Source: Lanius collurio
Taxonomy: Eukaryota; Chordata; Aves; Passeriformes; Laniidae
Direction: 5' to 3'
DNA: 64,000 bases
Assembly (NCBI GenBank): GCA_020086605.1
Contig: JACBWW010000048.1
Location: 3,246,802-3,310,801, forward strand
Part shown: positions 1 through 11,753 of the stretch, piece after piece
Layout: each line of letters starts with the position of its first letter
How positions within the stretch are numbered: the stretch's first letter is position 1
Position numbers and translations under genes: made by a program
The notes under the pieces: generated by a model
What the model was told of the DNA's origin: nothing
Database searches by the model: none
What the model saw: only the letters and a program-made list of their open reading frames with translations

Positions 1-430
1 GATTGATCTCATATGCTACATTTTATAACCACCTGTAAAAGATATTTTAATGACACAAATAAGGAAATAAACATGTATATATTTACTGTGTAGTTTGCAG
101 TACAGACTATAATGAAATAATCAAGTAGTGCAGTTTGTGTTTTACTCTGGGTTTAGCACTATCATCTCTGTGGAAGCTGAACTGACAAGGGATTTGTTTG
201 GGCTGGTACTGAGGTAGCAGGTGTCCTGCAGTAGGAATGTTTGCATCACCAGGAAAGTGGGCAAGCAAGCTTGCTTCATCTGTCTTTTCCCCAGGGTCTA
301 GCAAATTAATTTTAAAGCCTGAGGAATCAAACCCCACCTTTCATTCTCACCAGTTAACACTGAGGAAGATGGTTGCTCTCACTTTGTATGGCTGAGTTGC
401 CGCTGCAGGTCCAACAGCAGGCCTTCTTCC
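1..430. other. Unique AT-rich intergenic sequence
   Basis: No repeat or gene is recognised here. A 76-codon open frame on the minus strand (107-337) has no recognisable motif and is of chance length. Confidence 0.5.
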
Positions 431-2690
431 CTACAGGTTTTGTTCTATTTTCCTCCACTTTGGTGCTTTTGGCTCTTCTTTTTCAGTTGACGTTCCCTTA
501 ATCCATTGTCTTTTCCTGGCTCACCACCAACATACACATTATCCATTCTTTTTCTTGAACCATATTCAATATCTCTTGTCAAGCTCCACTGCATATTCAT
601 CCTTTCCTCTTTGATGCCTTCCTAGAGACCTTGTTCTACCTTAACTGAATCCCCAGGTCATGGTCCCATAAATAAACTATTCTAATAAATTAACCACTTT
701 TAATTTATATCTGAAATCTCCCCTTTTTCCTGACTTTACTTCTGTTTCTGCTAGAATTTTGCTCTGCTTCCAAGAAATTATAGGCAACCGAAGTCATGAC
801 CTTCTTTCCTCACCTTGGTATACATTTCTATTTTCCTCCCCCTTTTACAGAGGTTGCACTGTTTTCTGTCATAGACATTGACATTTCTCTTTTGCTATCT
901 CCTCCAAATTCCATCCTCATGCTTCTCTTCTACTGCAGCTCCTCACATCCTTTGTTCCCACAGCCCCTCTTTTACTCTTCTCCTTACCTTCACACTCCAT
1001 TTTGACTTTCCCCTCATGGTACAATATGTTTTAGATGCTTTAGTCTTAGTGTCACCTCTGACCTTTCATTCCTCTCCAAGTACAGCCTTAACTCCCTGCT
1101 CTATTTCACTGTAAATACATCAAATAGCTTGTTTGCTATAAGAATTGGTAATTTTTCTCCTCTCTTTTCAACCCATACCCTCTCCAACACAGCCTTTTGC
1201 CCCCTGCCCTGTGTGGAAACTGTTCTTGCTGGGCACACTCAAACCCTCTTCCTGGCCATCCTTGTTCATTCTCTTTGGCATGTCTACCATCTTTTATGCA
1301 GCTCTCTGGCCTTTACCTTATATAAGATTATCCTCTCCCTTCTCATGATATTGTCTTTTACTAGTCTTCCTTCCTCTTCATGCTTTTGTTACATCCTGTG
1401 TAAATTCACACCAAATTTCTTCCCCATACAGGAAGGAGTTATGAAATGGCTCTTCTTCCTTTAGATTTATATTATTCATATCAGAAAATTAATTTCAAGT
1501 GTTCAAACACATACTTTCTTCAACTTACGTGGATGTGCCTCTCCCCTGAAATCCCAGGGGAAGGGACCCTGCAGGGTACGGGTCTGTCCCTGTCCCTGTC
1601 CCCATGTCACGTGTGCCCCATACCTGTTCCTGATTGGGTGGTTTGGGTGCCCAGGCTGGGGAAGAGAGCAGGGTCCCATGACTGGAGTCTGCCTGGGAAC
1701 TCCAGCCATGTGGATGGAGGAATAAATCATCTCTGAACATCTAAAGAAATATCACTTCATCTTTCCTTCCAAGTTCATCACTGTCTTATACTTGTTGTAA
1801 GGACTCCCTATTACAACAAACAACAAACTTAGACCACCTTTTTCACTTCACAAGAAACTCTGCTTGATGAACTCCTACTTGCTTGTGGACCCCTTAGCTT
1901 CTTTGCAAGTTAAAAAGGCTAAGCAAGGTCCTTCATTATTTTCCAACAAATACATCCCAATAACACTTTTCTGGATCACTGGATCTTATTTTCATCTTCA
2001 TTCAGCTGAAGCACATTATAAAAATAAATAAATTAACAACACATATACTGTAGACCCTATCCAGACATTGCCTAAGTTTTCTCGGAGTTTTGGCAAAGCC
2101 TTTTCAAGATGAATTTCTCTTCACTCTCTCACTCATTTATTCCCTTCATAGACACTAATACTCAAACACAAATCAAATCCTTCAGTCCCTCTTCCCTAGC
2201 TTACTGCAATGCTGTTTTCTCCACCATTAATAAATGCTGTTGTTGCTGTTGGATTGCTGTAGTAAAGGCCATCTGCCAGCTCAGTGCTTTCATAATATTT
2301 CCTTTCCTTCTCCTCTTGTCTCTTTTCTTGTTTGACCTAGTAGATGCAATAGCAACCTGAGAACACTGTTCACCCTTTCCATATTTAACTTTTTTCAATT
2401 TTCTGTTGATTATTGGCTGCGCAGCCAGTATCAGGACTTGTCCTTTTGTTTCATTTTCAAATAAGCTTTTTTTTCCCCCAAGCTGCCCTTCATGGTTGCC
2501 TTAACATCTGCAAATGTAACTTTTCCTTCACTAATTCCCTATTCCAGACTTCCTCTCTTTTCTGTGAAAAAAAATCTTGAAAACATATTTTATCACTTCA
2601 TTGCTATAAAGAGTATGCTGTTATTAAAGATAAGCATTAAGCTGGCAGACATAGCTGTCTGTATTCCTCCATCTATGCCCATCTACCCAT
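430..2690 (+). mobile_element. Pyrimidine-rich possible body of an L2-like LINE (degraded)
   Basis: The + strand is unusually rich in C and T over roughly 2 kb, with many phrases of the ctccttcc type, and it leads directly into a clear L2/MIR-type 3' end at 2690-2836. Phrases such as the 'gatgccttcctagaga' stretch near 618 recall the sense strand of L2 tails. No intact reverse-transcriptase frame survives; frames are short (111 codons at most). The stretch is interrupted by a GC-richer block at about 1520-1740. The strand bias is visible directly. That it all belongs to one element is inference, and several older repeats or a simple pyrimidine bias are alternatives. Confidence 0.3.
1520..1740. 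mobile_element. GC-rich block, possible younger insertion (LTR-like fragment?)
   Basis: About 220 bases are much more GC-rich than both flanks. They contain a tgtccc/ctgtccc micro-repeat (about 1586-1602), a CACGTG E-box near 1608 and an AATAAA polyadenylation-type signal at about 1721. The abrupt composition change inside the pyrimidine-rich stretch suggests an insertion, and a promoter-plus-AATAAA layout would suit a solo LTR. I could not find clear TG...CA ends or a target-site duplication, so the class is unproven. Confidence 0.25.
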
Positions 2691-2836
2691 AAGTATACAC
2701 TGTTTCTTGTTTTGTGGTAAAATTGTATGCTCTTTAGGGCAGGGACCATCTTTCTCCTCTGTGTTTGCACATTGCTTAATACAATGATGTCCTGGTTCAT
2801 GACTCCTACGTGGACAAGTAAATAATAATGATAATA
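2690..2836 (+). mobile_element. L2/MIR-type LINE 3' end
   Basis: The stretch contains the family signature 'ctctttagggcagggacca', then a 'tctgtgtttgcaca' segment, 'caatgatgtcctggttcatgactcctacg', and finally a short ATAATAATGATAAT tail. Amniote L2/MIR-like retroposons share this ordered set: 'gtaagctctttggggcaggga', 'tgtttgtacag', 'caatggggtcctggtccatgac' and an AAT-rich tail. The copy is diverged by point changes but keeps the order, so it is an old insertion in the + orientation. The exact subfamily cannot be given without a repeat library. Confidence 0.7.
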
Positions 2837-2839
2837 TCT

Positions 2840-3855
2840 CCACTCTTCTTTCTACAGAGCTCACCCACTGAGCTGACGGCCTAAATGAAACCCAGGGTGA
2901 TTAATAATGCATTCTTTTACTGACTCTTACACGTTATTATTCTTGTCACCTGTCAGGATCCACTTTGAGGGAAATCTGTTGTTTTCTGATGAAAAAGGGA
3001 GTGAAAAAAAAGGCAACTTCTTTTGCCCATTTCTTCTAAAAAGAAACTAAAAATAGGTGAATCATAGTGACAGTCATGGAAGAATTAACACCCCCTCCTG
3101 GAAAGTAGTCACATAAGTTGGCAGAGTTTTGAGGGATTGTCACAATAATCCCCAAATGTTATGTTAGAAATGCAATTTTCAATCTTATTCCAGAATTAAT
3201 TAGTGCTTATTACTGCATGGACATTTGCCTGCTGAAAACTAGACCAAAAGACTAACAACCCATTTCACATAGGCTGCTGAACCATAAGTAGAAGATAATG
3301 AATTTTGGTTCCTACCAGCCTGTGCCAGATTTAAAGCAATGACCTAGAGGTGAGGAATTCAACATCTCATTACCATTCCCCTGAGTAAAACAGTTCTCGA
3401 ATCATAGGATGAAAAGAAGGAGGGAAAAACCAGGCCTTCCTGGTGTGAGTTAAAGGTCTGCATGAACTTTGAATTTCAAAGCTTTTTCTCAATCATTAAT
3501 TTAGTTCAACTTAAGTAGACTTTAAAGTCTTTAAATTAGATGACTGAAAATCTCAATCACCAAAATAAAAAGACTTAAAAACAATTTCAAAAAGCAAGGG
3601 AGAGGAGTTGCTACCTCTTTCTCCTGTAGACCCATCCCCCTTCTATTTTCCTTTGTCACAACAAGCCCGATGAGGGAGATCGGATTAAATATGATTGCCT
3701 ACTATTCTGCCTAGCTGACAGCTCACCTATGGTGCTTTCAAAAATAAATGTTGTGGCTGGGTTTTTACAAGCTTCAAATGTGTATTTGACCTCTTAATGT
3801 TTTATTTGGTTTTGTTGATTTTTGCTTTAGTACTTTAAAATTTTTTAGCTTAAGA
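2840..3855. other. Intergenic, no recognised feature
   Basis: AT-rich unique sequence with only short chance open frames. No repeat family or CpG cluster was recognised. Confidence 0.5.
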
Positions 3856-3859
3856 AAAC

Positions 3860-4090
3860 AGTCAGCATAGTTAACTACACAAATGGACCAATTTGCATAT
3901 GGATGCTTTTGAGATCCTCAGCCTGATCTTCTCTATCAGTGGACTGATGGAAAAGTTATTGATAGATTGCAATGCAAAAACGCACATTTCAGCTGTTAAT
4001 AAATGGGCCTTCGAAAAAAATGCTAACAGATTGTCAACCGGTACCACAGAAATGACAGCTAAAGAATAAACATAATGCAATCTAATTCAG
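3860..4090. promoter_or_regulatory. Candidate conserved noncoding element / enhancer
   Basis: This unique block carries a POU octamer ATTTGCAT at about 3890, two further TGCAAT/TGCATA-type sites, a TALE-type TGACAGCT near 4053 and several TAAT cores. It retains CpGs in an AT-rich desert (AACGCA, TTCGAA and ACCGGT within about 3979-4042). Stretches of low complexity are absent. Retained CpGs together with packed developmental transcription-factor motifs are typical of vertebrate conserved noncoding elements. Conservation itself was not measured. A 69-codon minus-strand frame overlaps and shows no protein motif. Confidence 0.4.
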
Positions 4091-4194
4091 TCTCACTAAA
4101 CTTTAGACCTTTTGCTATGATTCTTTGTATAAAACCCTACATTTTTTTCCTTGACCGTTAATACTGATAATTATGTCTGTATTTCTTAAGAATA

Positions 4195-4345
4195 TTATGA
4201 GTTGCCATTTCTGCATAGTAGCAGATTGAATTTATTCACCTTACGGATATATTATTATCACAGATAATAACTGCAGCATGATAATTATCATTAATTATTC
4301 ATTTGGATTAAGAGGCAAATAGGCTTGCATTCAAGGGTCTTCCAG
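4195..4345. promoter_or_regulatory. Candidate AT-rich regulatory element
   Basis: The block is dense in GATAAT/ATTATC and TAAT sites and includes the palindromic core ATGATAATTATCAT at about 4278-4291, followed by TTAATTATTCATTTGGATTA, a cluster of homeodomain-type cores. It lies about 100 bases after the candidate element at 3860-4090, so the two may be one regulatory module. Motif density in AT-rich DNA arises easily by chance, hence the low confidence. Confidence 0.3.
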
Positions 4346-7300
4346 AGCAGTGTTCATTGTTCCAGGGCCCTGTGTGCCAGTGTGACTAATTCATACTCCT
4401 TTCAGTGCTACTGTTGACATCTGACCGGTCCCATATGTATTTATTTCAAAATATTATAAAAGGAATAAGTGCACCATTTCAGGACATAACCACTAAAACA
4501 GACATATGGTTCTTTTCTGCCCTCTGTGTGAGAATACGCAATTTTCTATTAGAGGAGATGCTCCCAGAGTATCATTTCAATAGATCTGTATGTATGCCCA
4601 ATCTTTACATTCCTATGTCATCCTACTTAAGCTTATATAAACCATATATTTACATAATAGCTTTTAGCACAAATAATAACATGTGAAGTTGTACAATTTG
4701 TCTTTCACTGAACATAGTATTTAGTCAAACTGATTTTAATCCATTCTGAAGCTGAACTAGGTTTAATGTACGAGGATCTTCTAGTGCAAACTTAGAAAAA
4801 TCTGAGAGAGGAAAAAAATTAGCAAGAAGGGGAGTATGGTTGATGAAAAAGGGGCAATAAATAATATAAATGCTAATTCCTTTTCGTGGCTTTCACCCAA
4901 TACTTATTAGCAAACCTCTCTCTCTCTCATTCCCTCCCTAATCTTTGCTTCCTATCTAAAAAAATGTCTTGAAGGTAGTAACACGATCATCTGAGGACCA
5001 ACATGACAGCTCCAATATGCACAGAGTGATAAATGTCAGTCTGGCTTTTATAGCTCTGAGGCTGCACTTATATATGCCCTCTGTGACTTACCATCTTTGC
5101 CTCCACAGATGATTCCTTTTTATTGTTAATATGTCAGCATGGGTCTGGTGCTGTTCAATATTAATTGCTCTCTAATAGTCTGGAACCCTCCTTCTCTAAC
5201 CAGTTTTAGTTTGTTCCACTGTTTCTAGGCTTAATTTTAAGGTCACGTCCCTGGTGTTCCACAACAAAAGCAGCAGGCTCCATGTGGAGCAGTATGTGCT
5301 TTATCAGATGTAAACACAGGGCAAGGAAAGAGGAAAAGATGCAGAGACAGCAAAAGGAGGTAGTGACAACAATACTGATAAAATATGTCATGAGTATGTC
5401 AGGTACAGACTGCAAATTCCAACAGGAAAAAAGAAACAATCAGGGAAGGTTTTTATCCTAGTAGTAATCCCTTTTGGCACTCATGCATTGCCAATATAGA
5501 GTTGGCATGGAGATGTATGTGAGGTGGAGAAATAAAAAGGTACTAGCTCAAAAGTGATAACAGAAAAAATATGCTTGCAGTTGTACCCTTCAAAATATGT
5601 GCCAAGAAATCACTCAGAAATTAGAAAGAAAGTGAGAAGACAGCAAAGTTTCCCAGCCTGCCTGTATTAGTTCATCTGCCTACAGACACACCCACTGTAA
5701 ATTTGATGGTGGGTGAAGTCATCAGCCAGAAATTTAAAACAGAGAAGAGGGAAAGAGCTGCTTGCTTAGAGGGGGGTAATGCAAACTGGAGACACAGGGT
5801 GTGCAGTCTGCAGAAAAAGATCTGCTATTTGTATTGTGGGAACATCTAAAGACCAGCAACCAGAGTGGAGACATTGCCCCAACATTTCATGAGTCTTGGC
5901 ACTGCAGATGAACTCCTCTTCCAACTACCCAGTAAATGAGGTCCAATGACATTAGTACATCAGGGCATAACTGATATGTTGAACTGGCAGAAATAATTGC
6001 ATTCTGCCAATGAAGGGGACAGGAGCTTGATATCTGTATTTAGCAAAGCTGTGATATTCAAGATTTTTTTTCCAAACACCTGTTAATTCATAGAGTAGAG
6101 AATAATGGGGAATAATTTATTCATTTTTCACAGGTTTTTTGGGAGCCAGGGATAAGACTGGACAACAAAAGTGGCACAAAATTATTAGAGTTCATTCTAA
6201 AGTGCAATAATATAGAGCAATACATGACAACACCACTCTGGTAAAAATTGTGCTGTTGATATGTGGAGGAATCTTCCAGGAGATGTCAATAGCATCAGTC
6301 CAAAGTATAGCTTCTCTCAGTATAACTTGTGAAGCTTGGTGTTGAACCCCAGCCAATGCCAAAGGGAAATGAATGTTTTTCTTCAAGTCTCTTATTCTGT
6401 ACAGAACTTCTAAGCCATAATAGTATGAAGGAAGAAGTGTGATTTTACTACATTAAGTAACTTCATTTTTATAAATAAAGCAACAGCAGTTCTTAGCATT
6501 CAAGCTTGTCAAGAATACAGTGATGGGTGTGAAAATCTCAGCCTCTTTGTCTCATGCATTTTTTGGTCATGGTTCATTGTTTATTACCAAAATAGCTGAG
6601 TCCCTGTAGTTGTTTTCTACAATGACCCAAATTTATGAATCTTTCCTTCAGAGGGGTTTACTAAGTCAGAACGGTGGTGTGCTGATTTCTTTAGAGTTAA
6701 GTGTTAGCATTGTTGGCTGTCCAAGATGCAGGCAATGAAGCAGCCAGCTCTGACTGCAAAGGAGGGTGCAAAACTAAATCTCAGTATGAGTTCATGCTAA
6801 AGAGAGATATAGGGACAGGAACTTTTCTGTTTGAAAATGATCTAATAGCTACTAAAAGCAATCTAAGAAATCTTACAAATAAGTAATTATAAATTTGCAA
6901 AAGCTCATCACCTCAATGAATGCTGTCTCCACTGGTGAGGATTTTTCAGGTTTTTTATCATTATTTACTCAATTTTAATTCCCTTTTGAAAAGGGAGAAA
7001 AGATAACTGTCTCTTTTACACTGACTTCCTCATCAGCAACTTCCAGAAAACAAAATATTTTGTGCATTAAAAAAAAGAATTTTCATACCAATGATTAAAA
7101 CCCAGATTATTTCATTCCTTAAAAGAATGAATAGCTAAACTAGGGTTCTTAATGGAAGTAGTTCATTATTAGCAAGTTCTAGAATAAGTTTTACAAAACC
7201 AATTATTTTTTCATCTGTTCTAATGTCAGAGAATTTTACTCTGGGTTTCTGAGAAGCCTAGTAGTACTACTATGTAACCCTCCTCAAAACAGGAATGATT

Positions 7301-7430
7301 TCATTTCAAAGGTTGGCATAAATGTCATAATTACATACAGTATTTGTATGAGAAAACAAAGTAGATCAAAGAGGATGACAGAGAAGAGACAAACAAGCAC
7401 AGCAACAGAGATTTCATGCTTAGAAAAGGA
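4346..7430. other. Gene-desert sequence, no recognised feature
   Basis: AT-rich single-copy-looking DNA. Open frames are 93 codons or shorter and carry no recognised motif. A CT dinucleotide micro-run (about 4914-4928) is the only low-complexity stretch noted. Confidence 0.5.
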
Positions 7431-7745
7431 GCCAAAATAAACTATATTTGATCTCTGTTAACACTGTTATAATTTCACCATGAATAATCTCTGGGTCATG
7501 TGTATTACTCCTAATCCTCCTCAGGTACTGGGCTGTCTGTATAAGCCACTTCTGTCTGATGCTGTCACCATTCTGTTCTGCTGCTGCAGCGCTGAATGTG
7601 TTGCAGGCAAATGCACTCTTGATCTCTCTGAGGATAATTTTAGTCATATCTAAGTTGGCAGGACATGAGTGAACTAGAACAGATGAATAACAAACTGGGA
7701 ATGACTGGACATAATAGAATATGGAATTTTCCACATCAGCAAGCA
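7420..7745 (-). other. Unique block with a 104-codon minus-strand frame, probably noncoding
   Basis: A minus-strand frame of 104 codons spans 7420-7734. Its product is rich in charged and polar residues in its middle part (around residues 30-80) and resembles no family I know. There is no visible splice or promoter context. The block is slightly less AT-rich than its flanks and is complex in sequence, so it could be a conserved noncoding element rather than an exon. The frame length is within chance for this window. Confidence 0.2.
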
Positions 7746-8880
7746 GAGAACAAAAAAAAAGTAGCCAAAAGCTGACTATATCCCAAGGTTACAAATACTG
7801 ACATTTTGAGAAGCGATCTGCCCAGGATTGCATCATTATGTTATTATATTTTTCTCCTCATTTTCTGATCAAGCCCATTAGACGAGGCTTCTTGACTGTT
7901 AGGTTGGGGTTGTTTTCAATTTATTTATGGAAAGATATTTTTAAAGGCTAACCCAGTTAAGCTTGACAGCTTGTTTACAATAGGACCCAGAAGACACATT
8001 ACTCTATGCACAACAATATAAATATACATTTGAGATGCACACTTACGCTCATAATATTTGTTAAACTTCTAAAATGCACAGTTATCAGCTATCCAGAATC
8101 ATCTAACTCTATTCAAATATCATGAAGGTAGAGAGATTGTTTGTCTTGCTAAGATGAGAATGACTAATTATTATCATAATTAGCATTTAGTGTTTTAGAA
8201 AAATTGCATAAAATAGTTACTTTCTTAAAAATCACATAACAATCTGATACAAGAGGTTTAAACTTCATAACAAAGTCAGAACAGTGTTTTATCTCTGTTT
8301 GCATATTTCCAATTTGGACATCCAGACTGCCTCTAACTGAAATTAAGTTAGGTAATTGGCCTTTTCCTTAACTGAACCTATATTTACCTTATTTATTAGT
8401 GTGGACAAATAGGAATGGATTTAGAGATCAAAACCATTTTTGCTGAGAACCTGAAATTCACTTTGTATTCACTGTGAGAAAGGGGCTTGCATTGGTCCTG
8501 GGAGTTACGATACAAGAACTACTCCCATTTTTGCCCCTCTGGAAGAATCTCATGTATATGCCATAGCTGCTTTTAGATGTGGCTCTAACCACTTGGAAAT
8601 CCCTCAAAAGGGCTCCCCTGAGTGTGGCAAAAGGGTTGACAGAAACCAAGACTCAGAGTAATTAATGCCATCTTTCAGTAAAATTATATTCCAAATCCAA
8701 AAGGAGTCAATACAGACAAATAAAGACCCAGCCTGCTCTCCATCTGAAAGCTCAGGAGAGATCTGAAAGCAGCACTTTATATTTCCTTATGCCAAATCAA
8801 GATCTCCTTTAAGAAAATAAAATCTATAGATTTTTTTTTAATATTTTGTTTTAAATTACTTTTTTAAAAGACTGCAGTGT
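7746..8880. other. Intergenic, no recognised feature
   Basis: AT-rich unique sequence. A T/A-rich stretch at about 8828-8865 is the only low-complexity part. Confidence 0.5.
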
Positions 8881-9020
8881 GTGGTCACAGGTGAATTATT
8901 AATCTGCTACGCCACTCAGGGTATCAATACTGTGAAGCACTAAGATACCCAGTAGCCACTGCAAAATACATTGCTCCTCAGCCTTGTTTGCTACTGCCTT
9001 AGAATACAGCAGTCAAGAAA
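8880..9020. promoter_or_regulatory. Weak candidate conserved element
   Basis: A compact unique block contains TTATTAATCTG with a nearby CpG (CTACGCC) and two GATACCC/GGTATC-type half sites (the 'gggtatcaatactg' stretch and 'agatacccag'). It was chosen only for motif density and sequence complexity. Confidence 0.2.
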
Positions 9021-9715
9021 ATATCTCAAAGTTTTTTCTGTAATTAAAAAAGGATTGTCCATTGCCAGAACACAAAGCTATGCTGGAATTTCATTTTTCT
9101 CCATCTGTGCAGCATGAAACTTTAATTGTGAAACACCTTTAAAAAGTCCTGTGGCATAACCTGACAGGAAATGAGCTAAAGTGTGGGATGGAGAGCTTTT
9201 ACACATAACTTTAGAGTTATCTGCCCTTAGCCTCCAAGAATGATGGCTAGGTTAGAGATGATAGGTTAGAACAAGATGCTGCTCAGTCCTCCTTATATTT
9301 CCTGATCAAATTTCAATTTGCACTTCTTTTCAGAGGAATACTCCTCTTTCCAAACCGTTGGATAGTACTTATCCTATTCTTATTGCTGCTTAGCTCCCTT
9401 TATCCTCAGGAATGACTGATGTTTAATACAATGAAGCAGAAGAATTTGTTTTGCGGGTCAAGTCTCAGTGCATAACTACACCTATTTTATCACAGTTTGT
9501 GGTCCTCTCTTTTGTGTTCACTTTCTACCAATATTTATGGATTCATGCATGCTGGCAAAAACATATCAAAGAGTAGACTTGCATGGTACTTACCTGAATA
9601 TTCATTAAGATGAATTTGAGGATAGCACAGCTTCGACATTCAGAACTTTACATACTCATTCAGTCAGGGAAAAAATATTATGTTGAGTCACAATTAATTC
9701 AGGCTTCGATTAAAA
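9021..9715. other. Intergenic, no recognised feature
   Basis: AT-rich unique sequence without repeats or frames of note. Confidence 0.5.
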
Positions 9716-9970
9716 AACCACCCAGTACTTGGGTGTGTAACCAGCTGGCTTGGTGCATACAAGGAGTATCTTTAGGTCCTCCTGGGCTGCACACCCTGTG
9801 GGGGCACTCCAGAGGGCTCCCACATCTCCATAAGATCCTGGATCTCCGTAAACACACACATTTGTCAGCACCCACAACTAATTGGAGAGTGTCTTGTGCC
9901 ATGTTGAGACTCTTTCTACTTAGGAATAGATAGCAGGGTTTGAGTTCCACGTTGCCACAGCCCACCGGTT
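9716..9970. other. GC-richer island in the desert, unidentified repeat?
   Basis: About 250 bases are clearly richer in G and C than both flanks (for example 'cctcctgggctgcacaccctgtgggggcac' within 9778-9807). Overlapping frames of 107 codons (+) and 88 codons (-) are by-products of this composition and have no recognised domain. Such patches in bird deserts are often decayed LTRs or CR1 body fragments, but I see no diagnostic signature. Confidence 0.25.
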
Positions 9971-11510
9971 TTCTATCCTAAAACAGTGCCTATTCAGAGA
10001 GTGCTCAGCTGTCTCTGCAAAGCACTGAGCTGTGTAGTAGGCACCAACTGCAAGCCACCAGATTTGCACAGGATGTTGCACACAATTTTTCTAGCCACAA
10101 GTTTGGTTGTCTCTAAACAATTGGCACCAAAAGAAGCCCTGGTTATCTTGTATTACGAGAACATTCTTGGTGCTGAGTTCAGTGTTTAAAAGTTCATTGG
10201 AAAATTCACTGAATAATTAAGGAAATAGTGATCTCTTTGTGGCTATTTCATGAGCAGAAAGAAAGGTTAAATTCATGGGATAAATTATTCATTGTGAGTT
10301 ATTCACTCAGCTTTAATAGTTTGTAATTCTGTAAAGAGCTTTGCTTAAGAAATGCACTATATAAATCAATCAATAGCCCTAATAATATGCAAGAAGGATT
10401 TTCCCTTTTGTGATCTGCTTTTCAATAAATTGTACCCCCTTGACACTTCAAGTACCATCATATGACCATTCTTCTCACCTCCACTGCCTCAGCCTGTCTA
10501 TCACTGGGCCACAGCTGTGACGTTCAGACACCCAGCCTCCTTCGCCTTCTTACCACCTTAACTCATTTCACTTAAGGGTCCATCAGTGCTTTCACGTCCT
10601 TTTAGCTTCTCCTTTAAATAATTATTTTGTTAGGAACTCAAGCAAACACAGTTGCACGTACACTCACACCTAGGTGTTTTGTTAAAACAATCAGTTGCTT
10701 CAGCAGTGCATTGGAAACAGCATCACAGCACAGGTTTCATGCTCTAAAATCAGCCACCTTCTCTGCAGCCATATGGCAGAGGTATTGAAAGACCCTGCAT
10801 CTAAAACCCCTCCAAATTCTTACATCGTGCCTGCAGTACCTTAGGGATTGATGGTTGGAGGAGACACAACTAAGTCTGAGTAACACTGCAGCAACACATG
10901 CTTCAGGGAACGGCATCTGCTTGAGAAAATGCCTGGGTGCTCTGTTGGCTTGTGCTGCCCACGCTGGAGTATTTGCTGTCACAGCCTCACTCACCCTCAG
11001 TAGTATCCATTAATATGGATACACACACCAAATTGCTGCGCTGCCATACCTTTAGGCACAGTTTTACTGCTCTGGGCAGCCTATTTACTTCCTTTCTCCT
11101 GTGCTCCAGCCCTTGCTAATTCACAGGAGCCTGACACTACAGCTCCTGAAACGAGTGTCAAAACTCCCACTAAGTGGTGTGGGCAGAAGTCCAGCCCTTC
11201 TAACCTTCTATTAAGAGTTCAATCCCCATCAGGTACAGGTCCTTTATATTTTTCACCTCCTTTTTGCTCCCAGTGCAATCCTCATAGGAACTTCCAGATG
11301 CCTCCTTCATGGCAGCCAGTCTGTCTCTTCTTCCATACAGAGGTCACCCAGCTCAGCAGGACTGAGAAATGTACAGTTTTTAAGGCTGAGGTGTTTTTGA
11401 TGGCAAAATTGCTGGAAAGCAAAGTTAACAATACTTTTGTGTCCTTTTGTCACCTCCTCTCACAGGTCCTTTTGGTCTAACTGGTGCCACTTGACACTCT
11501 ATGTCATCCT
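9971..11510. other. Intergenic, no recognised feature
   Basis: Mixed composition, slightly richer in GC from about 10440 to 11500. Short chance frames only. No promoter, CpG island or repeat was confidently recognised. Confidence 0.45.
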
Positions 11511-11514
11511 AAAT

Positions 11515-11753
11515 TTGGCTACATGGAAATGTTTTTTCCCTCTCCTGGTGAGGAAAGTCAGTAGTGAGGCACTGGAAAAGATTGCTCAGAGAAGCTGTGG
11601 TTGTCCCACCCCTGGAAGTCTCCAAGGCCAGGTTGGATGGGGTCATGAGCCACCTGGTCTACTGGGTGGCATTCCTGCCTCTGGCACACAAGGGGGGAAC
11701 TGGATGATTTTTATCATAGCGTCCAACTCAAGACTTTCTATGCTTCTATGATT
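11515..11753 (+). mobile_element. CR1 LINE 3' fragment, + orientation
   Basis: The order of phrases matches the CR1 3' end: 'gtgaggcactggaaaagattgctcagagaagctgtgg', then 'tgtcccacccctggaagtctccaaggccaggttggatgggg', and a terminal 'cttctatgatta' relic of the ATTCTATGATTCT tail at about 11740-11752. CR1 is the dominant LINE of birds. The copy is 5'-truncated, as is usual, and diverged at many positions. It includes the end of a 104-codon frame that has no independent meaning. Confidence 0.85.
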
